Positions 11,850 to 22,999 of a stretch of DNA of 64,000 nt are shown here, one piece after another. How positions within the stretch are numbered: position 1 is the first letter of the stretch; each line of letters starts with the position of its first letter. The DNA comes from Norana najaformis. Its lineage: Eukaryota > Annelida > Clitellata > Crassiclitellata > Hormogastridae. The DNA lies in NCBI GenBank assembly GCA_964023275.1, contig OZ029921.1, forward strand, positions 8,609,306 through 8,673,305, given 5' to 3'. The notes below the pieces were generated by a model. The model was not told the DNA's origin. It saw only the letters and a program-made list of their open reading frames with translations, and did not search any database. Position numbers and translations under genes: made by a program.

Positions 11850-12940
11850 CGTAATCATTAATCATAATCATAGACCTGTATTAAAAGTAGCCCCTATAGA
11901 AACCCTGTAGGTTCTTATGGTCCGGCGGATGATCTTAAAGCTGAAGCACAAACACGACATTAGCAACCGTACAAATGACCTAATGCACAGAAAGCACCGA
12001 TGACCCATAAAAAGGCTGGCTGTCAGAGGATGTGACCCTTTTCGATGCATGAGTCATATACATATATTTGTTGTTGCTATCCTTCCTTTCTTCCTAACGA
12101 ACCATAGTGAGGCGGCCTAAACTTGTGACGCTATAAATAGTTCTTTTGCGTTTTTACGTTCTTTTACATTACGTCATATTTGATTACAAAATAATCTCTC
12201 TCGCTTCTGCGCTTTCTCTTATATAATTTGTCGCAGATTTTTCATTTCCTTCAACTTTTATTAATGTATTGCCCTTTCACAAGTCGCCTCACGTACTGAT
12301 TATGCAAATTGTAGACTGATGTGTATACATTTGTGTATACCCAATATATACATACATATATACATATAGGTATGCATTATGGCGTAGCATAGGTTTATTT
12401 AGAGCAAATGCATTCGGAGCAATGGATCACGCAACTCATACGAATGCCAAGCTGACTTTAATTCAGTTGTTGCCAAGTCTCCCTTGCTGCCGGATCGAAA
12501 GAAGAAGAAATATGAGCTGCTTTCTTCGCACATCCGGAACTTCCGAAGAAACAGCTGTAAAGAAGAAATCTCCTCTTGTCTGTCTTTGTGTAGCTTTATC
12601 TTATGGCCTTTTTCTTACCTCTGTCTGCTTCTGTGTCTTGGTGTTTTTGTGTCTGCCTGGCTTTGCATCTGTCTGTGTGTCTCTGTGTGTGTCAGTGTGT
12701 CTATCTGTGTGTGTGTCTGTCTGTCTGTCCACTTTGCAGAAACGTCCTTAGAGAGTTGAAGGCATGCAAACCAAGAAACACGTATTTGTCGGGTGGATCG
12801 ACTGAGTGTATACTTAGATGAGAAGCTTCGCGGATAATTTAGGCGACACCGTCGACTTGTGTATGCGGGTTCAATTCCCAAGTCAATTGCTTCTCTATAT
12901 CTGTCAGTCATGTCGTCTTCTGTCGGGCATGCCTTATTGG
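11850..12940. other. Intronic sequence with (GT)n/(CTGT)n tract
   Basis: TACATA words at 12340-12370 and a TCTGTGTGTCTGTCTG-rich tract at 12620-12730. Overlapping cysteine/valine-rich frames derive from the repeat. Confidence 0.5.
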
Positions 12941-12947
12941 ACGACGG

Positions 12948-13015
12948 CGGAGGAGGAGGAGGAGGAAGAGGAGGAGGAGAAGAAGGAGGAATAGGAGAAG
13001 GAAAAGGAGGAAACG
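12948..13015. repeat. (GGA)n purine tract
   Basis: GGAGGAGGAAGAGGAGG type repeat of about 65 bp. Confidence 0.9.
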
Positions 13016-13844
13016 GATGACATATGTAGGTCTATGCATCCACGATCGAAAATGTCATGTATAGTTGTATATTCGGCTACCTTCATTGGCTGCGAAATGC
13101 CACGAAGGGGAGTTGGGAGCTTCGACCCCAGTTTTTCAGAGGTGACCCTTGAGATTCATGCAAAATATTCGGCTAGAAATTATTTATGCGCAGAGGTTGC
13201 TCATGCCAGCGACGTTTCATACTTCTGTTGTTGCAGCTAAACTCTGAACTTCTGAAGAAGCGGTAATGCTGATCCTTGTCCTTGTTTTTTCCCCACTGTT
13301 GTAACCGTCTTTGCCACTGGGATGACGTAACATATTTGAAGGCCAGAGTCACTGCTGGTAATCCATCGAAACAATCCTTCGGGGATTCAAAGTGACCTTT
13401 CCCAAAGAACAAGGCATTCAAACTGTCTTGCAATCACGAAGCCACACAACCTGTCGGAGGTTGTACACACAGCGCAACACTTTGACTACATTTGTCCGAC
13501 TGCCTACAAGAAACGAAGGGACATCTGACTACATATTGCATGTTTTATTGCCAGTCGAACAATATCGTTGTTTAGAGTTTTAGCAAGACTACTTTCAACG
13601 GTCAGTGGGAATTACCCTTACAGGTTTAAATATTTATAGTTTAATCTGACTCCAGTCTAATAGCTCGTGTAGCGACAGAATCGGATTTGCAGTCGGTAAC
13701 GCGTCTGAGTCTTGCAAGAGGTTCGTGCATTCCACAGAAGGTCAGGAGTCCATGAGACTGAAATATGGAGGACGAAGAAGACTTAGACTTAAGGCTCTCT
13801 TTATCCGAAGTGCAATATTTGCCCCTAGACGTCACTCTGTTGGC

Positions 13845-13932
13845 AATCTCTCTTTCTCCCTCTTTCTCTCTCTCTTTCTCTCTCTCTGTCTGTCTGTCTG
13901 TATGTCTCTCTCTGTCTCTCTCTCATCCTTCT
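13845..13932. repeat. (CTTTCTCT)n/(CTGT)n pyrimidine-rich tract
   Basis: Imperfect TCTCTCTTTC and GTCTGTCTGT units immediately 5' of the solo LTR. Confidence 0.85.
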
Positions 13933-13950
13933 CTCTTTCTGCCCGTTTAC

Positions 13951-14428
13951 CTGCGTGTCACGGCCAAGATCTCCAGTCAGCAAGAAGGCGATTACAACAC
14001 CCGCCTGAGGTCGCCATTATGTCATCGGAGAACAGGCGAAGGTCTTCGATGAGCCTCTCTGGGGATAGAGACCTGAATCCCCCACAGACTCCGACAGCGA
14101 CAGCGAGGGACATGTATAGAGACAGCGGTATAGTCGTGAATAGACACCCCGTATACATCCAACGATCCCAGGGGAAGGGGACCATGTTCGGCGGACTTGG
14201 ATAAAAGGGGGTTGCGCTCATGCGAGAGGAGATTAAGATTCGAACAGAGATCGGACAGAATACAGCAGTGAAAGCGAGATAAGAAGAACTGACTGGATCG
14301 AACGATAACTTTCTTTCGCTAATTTCATTAATTATTATATTCTTTATTAAAATATCGCTTCGTACTAAGCGAACCCATCACGTCTTGTTCCTGCTACACC
14401 AGAGGGGAATCAAGGACGTGACACTGCG
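13951..14428 (+). mobile_element. Solo LTR with 5-bp target site duplication
   Basis: The LTR occupies 13956-14423 (468 bp). It starts TGTCACGG and ends ACGTGACA, giving a perfect 7-bp terminal inverted repeat with the canonical TG...CA. It is flanked by direct repeats CTGCG at 13951-13955 and 14424-14428. Internal promoter-like GGATAAAAGG lies near 14199 and a TTATTAAAATA polyadenylation-like site near 14345, about 150 bp apart, giving a plausible U3-R-U5 order on the + strand. No gag or pol sequence is adjacent, so the element has recombined to a single LTR. Ty3/gypsy-type affiliation is a guess based on 5-bp duplication and size. Confidence 0.9.
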
Positions 14429-14644
14429 TTGCCCATGACTAGGCCTACTCACTCTCTTTGCCTTTTATTTATCAAATTGTGTCTTTCTCGCACACTTTCT
14501 ACGACATTTTCACTTTGGTTTTCCTATTTTGGTTAAAGTTTCCTGTTTCTTCTCATTTGTTTTCTATACAAGTATTTTCATAGCCGTGCTTTACAATTTC
14601 TGTGGACAAATTCGCAGAGGGGGCCCCAAGTTCAAATGTAGCTA

Positions 14645-14965
14645 AAGCATGACTGGATTGCCTCTCCCTTATATCTGCCCTTGCTTTCGTTTGCCTTACT
14701 CTTGCTCGTCCCTAGTCACTGTCCGTCTGAAGTTCTCTAACCGACACATATCCTATAATGTTCCTGGACTTTGGAACGATCTCGCACCTGATTTCGGCAA
14801 AATCTTTTTTCCTCCGCCCATCCTGTTGTTCCGCTGGCGTCATTTCCTCTAACTCGTCCATCCATCACTCCTCAGGCTTTTCACCCAAATCTAAAGTCCT
14901 GTCTCTTCAAGAAATCTGGCCTTAGTTCATCCAGCCCGTCACCTTTACTTTCTTTCTACCTAAAT
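14645..14965 (+). pseudogene. LINE ORF2 C-terminal relic
   Basis: Plus-strand frame includes FSNRHISYNVPGLWNDLAPD, resembling the 'R....AP.LWN.LP' end of non-LTR ORF2, followed after a frame shift by FHPNLKSCLFKKSGL ('F..LK..LF..'), the usual next motif. The 3' region ends in generic AT-rich sequence. Broken and 5'-truncated. Confidence 0.6.
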
Positions 14966-15239
14966 GCAGTCAACCCGGCCAACCATAACATCTCCAATGT
15001 ATCTCTCGCTCCCTCTCTGATCCCTCAGCAAATGGTTTTTGCGCTAAACCCACTTTATTCGCTAGCCGTGTGTCAAACCAGAGATTGACCTTACGTATAC
15101 GGCCGATGTTTGACACTGGTACTCTGCATTTAGTCTTTGTGTAGCGCTTTAAAATTTAGACTTTACGGTTAAGTTTACGTTTGCTGTGACCGCAATTCAA
15201 TTGAATGATTCTTCAACTCTGTAGTATTGGTCTGTTTGG

Positions 15240-15500
15240 CTACATTGGTTAGCGCATACATCAAGGCGCCTCTGAGCGTGAGGATGCCGGTTCGCGTTTC
15301 GCGTCCCAGTCATGGCTTATTTTAGAGATTTTAATCTCGTGCAAGCACGGTCTGTACACGGGACCTCAAATGATGTGGCGTCCATTCAAAGGGGCAGCAG
15401 TGGTGAAGGATCTCACCCGATTAATTCATTAAAATATGAGCAGGGTTGAGGTCATACGGTTGCTATATAACACCGCGTACATGTACATTTTACACTGTTA
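15240..15500 (+). mobile_element. tRNA-like SINE, family A copy 2
   Basis: Best-preserved head: ACATTGGTTAGCGCATAC (A box) and GATGCCGGTTCGCGTTTCGC (B box). It continues with the family body (GATTTTAATCTCGTGCAAGC, CATTCAAAGGGGCAGC, GGTGAAGGATCTCACCCG) and the CTATATAACACCGCGTACA end. Confidence 0.8.
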
Positions 15501-15649
15501 AAAAAGTGAACACTGACCCTTGAATTCCTCGCAAATGAACTTCTTTAGATTACTCTGCCTTACCCTTTCCTCATTCTGCCTAGTTTTCCATTTATTCAGA
15601 ACATTTTAATAGCGCCCGTTTAGGCACCCGATTATCCTTAAATGGACTA

Positions 15650-18277
15650 TTTCACTGGCCAACAGAAAATTTTTTTTCTTGTTGCCTTCGGTTTTAGACC
15701 TGTTCTTGGGGTAATTTTGGGCGCTGATTCAGAAAATGTCATTGGATTGAGTGCATCAGGTCTAGTTTCTGAGATACCGTCGATTTTGTAAAGAAAACCC
15801 AGTCCACTCTTTAAACGATGTCTTTGGCAAAACTAAAATGTCATAATAAGCTTTATTTATGGCTAATTATAATTCTTGCTGATTCATATAATGCCTACAT
15901 CCTTATAATGTAAAATCAGCATATCTTGCCGCGTGCTGAGATATTGCTGATTCAACGAAATAACTATTCCGTAGCCTACAGCTTACTCAGCACTAAATTC
16001 ATGGCCTCATTTAGAATTTATTTGTGCTTATACAGCGTTTCATGGTTTCGAACTATGTAAATAGATTATGCTGAAGTCAGCATTTATAGCCTATATACAC
16101 CGCCTCCTGAAAGCTAGAGCAGCCGCAGTCGTCTTAGGGCATATTAAGAGTTGGTCGCAAGAACAATCTGTGAATGTGAGCATTAAATAACTACATGTTC
16201 TTACTATTTTTAGGTTAGTCATTTAATTCCTCAGATGCGAACATCCTTAAGGTTATGGCTACTTCCAGACGGAGCTGCATTAACCATCCAGACATATTCT
16301 GCTACATTTGTGGGGAATACGCACTAAAAGCAAACAGGAAACCGATTTCTGAGTTTGTAAAAAGAGCATATGTAGGTTATTTTGGTGTCAAACTTGGAGA
16401 TCAAGATAAGCAATGGGCTCCTCATACAGTATGCAAAACTTGTATTGAACAATTGCGCCACTGGACAATTGGAAAGAGAAGCTGCCTGAAATTTGGTGTA
16501 CCGATGGTTTGGAGGGAACAGATAAACCACTTCGACGACTGTTACTTTTGTATGGTTAATATCATAGGCATCAATCGAAATAATCGTCACAAGTTGTCTT
16601 ACCCTGATATACCTTCAGCCAGGAGACCTGTTCCGCATTCGGATATTGTACCAGTTCCACCTTTTCGCGAACTACCTCAGCTCTCAGACGATGAGACTTG
16701 CATGTCCAATATCGGACAAGATGACGAAAGTGAAGAAAGTGGGGGCAGTGACAGTGATTTCCAATCAACTTCACACAGTGAACGTTTTGACCAAAAAGAG
16801 TTGAGTGATCTGATCAGGGACTTAAATCTTTCCAAAGAGTCCTCTGAATTGCTTGCGTCCAGACTAAAGGAAAAGAATGCACTTCAGCCTGGAACGAAAA
16901 TTACAATTTATAGAAACAGAGAAAAGGATTTGCTGCCATTCTTTACCGAAGACAACAACCTAGTATTCTGTAATGACATCAGCAACTTATTGAAGAAAAT
17001 TGGTCTGTCGGATTACAGCCCAGATGAGTGGCGTCTTTTTATCGACAGTTCAAAACGTAGTCTGAAATGTGTGCTTTTAAATAACGGCAACAAATTTGGT
17101 TCTATTCCAATCGGTCACTCCACCAGGATGAAAGAAGAGTACAATGCCATCTCTTTAGTACTGGAAAAGATAAAATACAAAGAACATCAATGGGTAATTT
17201 GTGTAGACTTGAAGATGGTAAATTTCCTCCTTGGTCAACAAAGTGGCTACACAAAGTATCCCTGCTTTTTGTGTCTTTGGGACAGTAGAGCCAAGCATGA
17301 ACATTGGACAAGAAAAGATTGGCCTTCGAGGAAAGACATGGTGGTTGGAGCTCAAAATGTAATCAAGGAATCTTTGGTGGCACGAGATAGGATCATACTG
17401 CCACCACTACATATAAAGCTAGGCCTGATGAAACAATTTGTCAGGGCTTTGAATAAAGAAGGTTCATGCTTCGAATACATAGTACACAAGTTACCAGGAA
17501 TTACAATGGAAAAATTGAAGGCTGGAATCTTCGATGGTCCACAGATCAGGCAACTTATGAATGACCCACTTTTCATACCATCAATGAATGAAATCGAATC
17601 TTGTGCCTGGTCTTCCTTTGTTCTTGTAACTAAAAATTTTCTTGGCAACAAGAAGGCAGACAATTATGCACAACTAGTAGAGGATATGCTTCTTCATTTC
17701 AACAAGCTTGGCTGCAACATGAGCATTAAAGTCCATTATCTCCACAGTCACTTAGATCGCTTTCCAGAGAATCTTGGTGACTTCAGCGAAGAGCAAGGTG
17801 AAAGATTTCACCAAGACATCAAAACAATGGAAAATCGATATCAAGGAAGATGGGATGCACACATGATGGCAGACTATTGCTGGAATATTATGCGCGATTG
17901 TTCCGGCAGATGCCACACTCGGAAATCGTACAAAAGGAGCTTCTTCGGTGTCGAATGACTTGAAATTTTTATAACAAACTTGTTCTGTTTGGTATCATAT
18001 AAGTACAGTTTCAGGTACTACCATTTTCTTTTAAGTATTTGTATTATTATGTTTATTTAGTGTATCACATAATAAATTGAGCACTACATAATTATAGCTA
18101 TAGCCTTATGTTTTATGGGCGAGCAGAGGCAAGGACTGGTATATGGCATAATGTTCTATATCTCGAAAACTAGACCTGCTGGGAGAAAACTGGTGCCTTT
18201 TCTGGAATCAGCAGGTCAAATATACCCAGAAACAGTTCTAACATTTGAGGCAACAAATTATGTGTTGGCCAGTGTTT
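15650..18277 (+). mobile_element. Complete DNA transposon with CACTG termini (CMC/CACTA-like)
   Basis: The element runs 15653-18274 (2622 bp). The first 12 bases, CACTGGCCAACA, are the exact reverse complement of the last 12. Imperfect similarity continues inward for roughly 120 bp on each side, for example CAGGTCTAGTTTCTGAGATA near 15757 versus an inverted CAGGTCTAGTTTTCGAGATA near 18165. The flanks are TTT at 15650-15652 and 18275-18277, a possible 3-bp target duplication (weak on its own because both sides are T-rich). One uninterrupted ORF fills the middle. CACT-starting ends and 2-4 bp duplications are known for the CMC (CACTA, Mirage, Chapaev) superfamily; that placement is inference. 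Confidence 0.88.
16255..17958 (+). CDS. Transposase-like protein of the CACTG element, 567 aa
   Basis: Single-exon, intact ORF from ATG at 16255. N-terminal cysteine pairs (C16xxC19, C60xxC63, C96xxC99) with WAPHTVC, VPMVWRE and DDCYFC motifs suggest a zinc-binding N-terminal domain. An acidic serine-rich linker (about 150-180) follows. The C-terminal two thirds may be an RNase H-like catalytic core: D264 in LFIDSSKRSLK, D318 in ICVDLKM, then a CxxC knuckle (C337, C340 in YPCFLC), and E512/E516 in SEEQGERFHQD. Proteins with this motif order are common as uncharacterised products in arthropod and cnidarian genomes (from memory). Location between matched inverted repeats makes a transposase role likely. 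Residue assignment is inference. The frame is undisturbed, suggesting recent activity. Confidence 0.85.
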   Translation: MATSRRSCINHPDIFCYICGEYALKANRKPISEFVKRAYVGYFGVKLGDQDKQWAPHTVCKTCIEQLRHWTIGKRSCLKFGVPMVWREQINHFDDCYFCMVNIIGINRNNRHKLSYPDIPSARRPVPHSDIVPVPPFRELPQLSDDETCMSNIGQDDESEESGGSDSDFQSTSHSERFDQKELSDLIRDLNLSKESSELLASRLKEKNALQPGTKITIYRNREKDLLPFFTEDNNLVFCNDISNLLKKIGLSDYSPDEWRLFIDSSKRSLKCVLLNNGNKFGSIPIGHSTRMKEEYNAISLVLEKIKYKEHQWVICVDLKMVNFLLGQQSGYTKYPCFLCLWDSRAKHEHWTRKDWPSRKDMVVGAQNVIKESLVARDRIILPPLHIKLGLMKQFVRALNKEGSCFEYIVHKLPGITMEKLKAGIFDGPQIRQLMNDPLFIPSMNEIESCAWSSFVLVTKNFLGNKKADNYAQLVEDMLLHFNKLGCNMSIKVHYLHSHLDRFPENLGDFSEEQGERFHQDIKTMENRYQGRWDAHMMADYCWNIMRDCSGRCHTRKSYKRSFFGVE

Positions 18278-18279
18278 TC

Positions 18280-19710
18280 AGCTGCGTGTGATTATCCGCC
18301 TGGTTGTTTATACGTCCAAAAGCATCGAAAGGAATCAAGATTCAAGAACTTTTTATGTGGCGATTGTCTGCTTGCTGTCCACGTAGAAGAAGGCGAGTGC
18401 GCACTGCAGCATTTTTCCATCATTATTTTGTGCCGGGCAATTTTGCGGCCCTAGTCGATTAGAGAAAGACAGAAAGTGATTGAAACTCGCTAAATTTCCA
18501 ATCGCGCGTTTCCATTGGCGAGCATAATTCGTTAAGCGTTCGCGCGAATCCCGTGGGCCAATCAACAGCAGCAGCAGCAGCAGCATTATGACGATAAAGA
18601 AGACGCTGCCAGCGCATCACACATCTCGTGCTGATAACTAGCTGCAAAAGCCACGCTTGGATGCACGTCCAAATGTTCAATGAGCGTGACGCAAAATCTC
18701 TGGTAATACTGCAGTTCAGTCTTTGTGCTCTATGCAATGGCCATGCAGCCAGTTTTTCTGTCTAGATGCCAGAGATAGGTGGCTACAGCAATGCCTGACT
18801 AGACAACAATGACCATTGTTTATTGCCGAACAGCTGACGGGTATGTACGCAACTCAGTCTAAGTAGTGCTGGTTTCTAGCAGACAGTGGACCCGAATGTG
18901 TGGCCAACGACTGCTGCCATCTCGTCGTCGCCAGAACACGTCCCGAGGCTTCAGTGACCTATTCCGAAGATAATATCTAATCAGCAACATCTGTAGTCGG
19001 CTTTATCCGGTGGCGGCAAGAGCTCGAAAGAAGAACTGACCGGAAATCGGAGCGAGATAAAGGCGGCGTTTGAAAAATGCTTCCGTCAAATATGAGGCTC
19101 CATCTGGTGACCGGAGGCATATTCTGGATCTTCCCTCAACCGAAAGTTTTAGTTTAGTATTATAACCGACTGGCATTGTAAGGCTGACAAAGTTCCTTTA
19201 CTGCGTTAAAATAGACCATGGGAGCATTTGGCTAATGCATACGCAGCGCCTATCGCTGTAAACTGGCGCTATATAAAAATATGAACCTGCCAGTTTCGTG
19301 CCAAAGACGCTGTGGAAAGCGTATACTCTGTGGTAAAACCCTTGAAATTAAAACATATTGCACAATCAAAGATTTAAAGTGGCAAAGTGCATAGTGTCCA
19401 TCTAGCCATCATGAATATGTAAAGAGAGGACTATCTACGCATATCTATAAAATATAATTTATGATGATCTGGACATAAACCGAAATGAGTCGAGTTTCTC
19501 CTGTTCATCGGTCAATCTACCGTGAAAGCATCTTTATGTTTCTGCTCTCAATGAATATCAATGGCCGTGCGTCTCTATGGCAACAGCGTTCTCAGAGCAA
19601 CGCCGACGTATACACGCAAACACACATCACATTGAGTAGGATAATCGCCTTGAAACTACAGAGCATTTATACACAGAGCCAAAATTAATACTACTGCAAA
19701 AGCACTCATC
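18280..19710. other. Intronic sequence, no gene seen
   Basis: Contains a short (CAG)n at 18564-18582 and GGCGCTATATAAAAATATG at about 19264. A GC-richer patch at 18890-18960 with an upstream TTCTAG lacks a usable donor, so I do not call it an exon. Confidence 0.4.
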
Positions 19711-19714
19711 ATTT

Positions 19715-19900
19715 ATAATATCAAATCATACACTTTATATCCTATCCTGACATCCCTTCTTCCTCTTATCTTTCTCTCCTCTTCAACCCCAAACACCATC
19801 CCCCATAGCTGCCACGCTTTCTCTCCGTCTGACTTTTGGATCTTGACCTGGAACCGAACCCTTTTGCCTATCAATTTTGTTTTGACTGAGCGCATGTGAA
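19715..19900 (-). repeat. Dispersed repeat family D, copy 1
   Basis: The reverse complement of this segment (CGCTCAGTCAAAACAAAATT, GATAGGCAAAAGGGTTCGGT, then GATGGTGTTTGGGGTTGAAG and AGGATAGGATATAAAG) aligns in the same order with 28010-28170 on the + strand. An interspersed element, probably part of a retrotransposon 3' region; class unknown. Confidence 0.65.
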
Positions 19901-19904
19901 TAGG

Positions 19905-21520
19905 CTGCCCCGCGACGTGGCTTTCTTTGAGAGCTGTAGAAATCTCGGAATTACGATTACGATATAGATGAGGACATTTTCTCAAATATATGTTTATAGT
20001 TATTGTGCATTTAGATGACGCAGTTCTCATGTTTAGAAGATCTTTAATGAATCTGACCAATTTTCAAGGCTTAGATCTAGTTTTAAAGAACAGTTCTTCG
20101 TGGTTTTTGAGCGGACGAGGTTCGAAATTGAACGATGAATTTTGAGTCGAACACCATTGCAAATGTTTTTTATCGCGGTTCTTTATTAAGCGAAACCGCG
20201 TGAGTTTCAGCTCTGAATCCTGATTCTCAGCACAGCCAGTGCAGTTTGTTCGAGTGATCATTGGTTATGATGGTTTCCCGCGCAAAATCGCGCATCTGGT
20301 GAACAGAGATCAGATTTCAGAAGCGGCTGATTACATGGACAGTCTGCACGAAAAACTGTCCGAAATCATCTAATTTCGGCATCGGCCTTTGATCTCTTTG
20401 TCCTCTGACGGTCGGTGGCATCGGAGGCCGTTGTCTGCGACCGGCGCCTTTCAAGAGCCGCCCTAGTAAATTCGGCGCCAGGGACCGTTCTAAGAATACA
20501 AAATGAAGATGGAAAAAAAGGAAAAGGGGCTGTGAAGATGAATGCAGCGTACCCGGTGGCCGGCTCTGCTGCCTCTGCTCCACCCACCCGTCCCATTCAA
20601 CTCTTCCAACAGGAAATTAATGAGTCTCCTACGAATTCTTTGTCTCGCCCGACTGAGGCATCAGACAAACAGCGCAGAACGTGACTTCCCTCTACTTGCT
20701 TACTTACTATCATGCGAAACAGACTCTGGCCACACTGGACCCTCATCGATCGGTGGTCGACCTCCGATCTTAATGTCTAGTGTGAACAAAAACTTCCTAT
20801 AAACAAAGCTTGTCAAGTGATCATTGTGGCTGAGAACCACTACTTATAGATAGCTATCTTACAGCGCCTTTTGAAGTTCCTAAAAGGCGCTACATAAGTG
20901 TTCATATACACATGTATATGCACACACAAATACACACGTGCATACATACATATAATTTAGCGTGGTCTCTTGTCAGACATACATTAGTTTCTATTTATAT
21001 GTATGTATATATATAAATACATATATACATACATACATACATAGGGCCTACATAGATACATACATACATACATACTGATCTATGTCTATCTAAAGACAGT
21101 TGTAAATTGTAAAGGAATTCCACGGTGAAATGCGCTTTCCACTATTAGGAAATTCATGCTGGCATAGATAGACCAAACGTGTGCATGCTGTCAGCATACG
21201 ATGCTGTAGACCGCCCGGAGACTGCACGAACGTGGCGTCATAGAAGTCAATGGATTAGACACACAGTACTCGGAGCGCCTACTCCTTGGCCGACGGATAT
21301 GCCATTTTTATAGCGCCTGCAACAAGGTTGAGCTGAAGCCTTTGTTTGCTTTCGAACGAGGCGAAAATTAATGAAAGTTGCCGGGGAATCGCTCAGGCGG
21401 CGCGACCAGCAAATCGACTTTTCTCGCCTGTTCTCTAGGAAGAGGTTCACTCGTCAGCTGCGCTGGGAAAATAAAAGAGAACGCCGTCCAATTAAACTTG
21501 TTTATATTGTCTGATTGATG
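19905..21520. other. Intronic sequence, no gene seen
   Basis: A GC-richer patch (20360-20700) gives overlapping 65-90-codon frames on both strands with no motif. TACATA/CATA words at 20900-21080. LINE-tail-like AAGGCGCTACATAAG near 20883. Confidence 0.35.
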
Positions 21521-21526
21521 AGGAAA

Positions 21527-21574
21527 CGTCGAGGATTATGGGTAGTGTAGTTATCAATCCCATAATCCTCGACG
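21527..21574. other. Perfect 16-bp hairpin
   Basis: CGTCGAGGATTATGGG at 21527-21542 and its exact reverse complement at 21559-21574, separated by a 16-nt loop. No T-run follows and there is no neighbouring gene. It could be the tip of a short foldback element. Confidence 0.75.
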
Positions 21575-21824
21575 ACAAACGAATTATGACTGGATAAATA
21601 GTCGGCTGCGGCGGAACTTCAGGTCGAGTTATATGACGCACTTCCGGTGAATTTCAGAGAATAAGGACCATTCTGGAAACAAGAACGCCTTCTGTTCTAG
21701 TGCAACTTCTATAGCGCTTCATTCTTACTTTATCTGCTCTTCGTCTGATTACTCTGCTACACTTCTCAGTTACACTTCCGCATTCTCAACATAGTTTCTT
21801 TTATTTCAGATTTATAATCTGCTT

Positions 21825-22030
21825 CTATTTTTCACATAATCTGCTTCTATATCTCACATAATCTGCTTCTATTTCTCACATAATCTGCTTCTATTTCTCA
21901 TATAATCTGCTTCTATTTCTCATAATTTGCTTCTATTTCTCATATAATCTGCTTCTATTTCTCATAATTTGCTTCTATTTCTCATATAATCTGCTTCTAT
22001 TTCTCACATAATCTGCTTCTATTTCTAGCT
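21825..22030. repeat. Tandem repeat, ~22-bp unit
   Basis: About nine copies of a unit like CTGCTTCTATTTCTCACATA plus AT, with CATA/TATA/TA variants at the end of each unit. Confidence 0.9.
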
Positions 22031-22639
22031 CGGTCTGTTTCTATTTCTGCCCTGAACTTCTGTTTTTCTAAATCATTAAATTATTCAGCTACTACTATTT
22101 CCAAATTCCTCCACTTATTTGTCCAAATCTCTTATATTTTTCGTCAGCCTTGTTCCGATTTCTTTCCACTCATATCTCCTACATTCTGCTATTTTTCTCA
22201 TAACCTTTGAAAGTTTCGAGAAAGTAGTTCTTATTTCTGGAGAAACTTGCTGTCATTTCTTTCCAAACCTGTTTATCCTTGATTATAACAAATTCTTTTC
22301 TTATTTTCCTAAAAAATCACATCAATGCCATTTGCAAGTGGTCACATAATTATTCGTGATGTAAGCCTAATTAATATTAATTAGGCGTCATGGTACATGA
22401 GTTATCTATAAGCAAGTGCTTTTATTACTCTCCCGACGTCTGGATTACTGTTCTCCTCTGTTTTCAAAATGGTTCGGAATCCCTTGGCTGTAGCTGCTAT
22501 TACGAAAACAACAAGACACGAGCAGATAACAGAAAGACGCTTAAGCCACTGCACTCGGTATCCTTTGGGTCCGTTCTAAGTCGGACTGATAAGAGAAAAA
22601 CGTTGCAATATGATTACACGGAATATTAAAATCAATCCT

Positions 22640-22996
22640 TATTCCCACGGCTGGCGCCAGAGTATTTGGCGCCCTAGGCGGTAAGTGCGATAACTAATTA
22701 ATATTAAATTAACTAAGTTAATATAACCTTCACACAGGAATGCAGTCGAATGCTGCATCTTTAATTTAGTATCGTTGTTCATTATAATCATCCACGAATC
22801 ATTATTACTTCTAAATGAAACAAAAATATGGCTTTTAATAATTTTTAAATTTTCGTATAATTCATTTATTAATAAATGGTGGCAAAACGGCGGCAATGTT
22901 TACAAAAATATTTCTTTATGTAACTTTTCTGTGGCCCCCAGAAATGTGCCGCCCTAGGCGGCCGCCTAGTTCGCCTAGTGGTTAAGCCGGCCCTGC
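22640..22996. mobile_element. Possible non-autonomous DNA transposon remnant
   Basis: GGCGCCCTAGGCGG near 22670 and GCCGCCCTAGGCGGCCGCC near 22947 bracket about 270 bp of AT-rich filler. The right end reads TGGTTAAGCCGGCCCTG, whose reverse complement CAGGGCCGGCTTAACCA resembles hAT-like termini seen in many invertebrate genomes (from memory). Inverted similarity is short and no target duplication is seen. Confidence 0.35.
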
Positions 22997-22999
22997 TTA

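Noticed and set aside
13725-14204. 159-codon + strand ORF ending in the solo LTR
   Set aside because: The first half is pyrimidine repeat and the second half is LTR sequence; not a host gene.
18890-18965. GC-rich segment after TTTCTAG that looked like an exon
   Set aside because: The frame ends in TGA right after CTTCAG and there is no GT or GC donor in phase.
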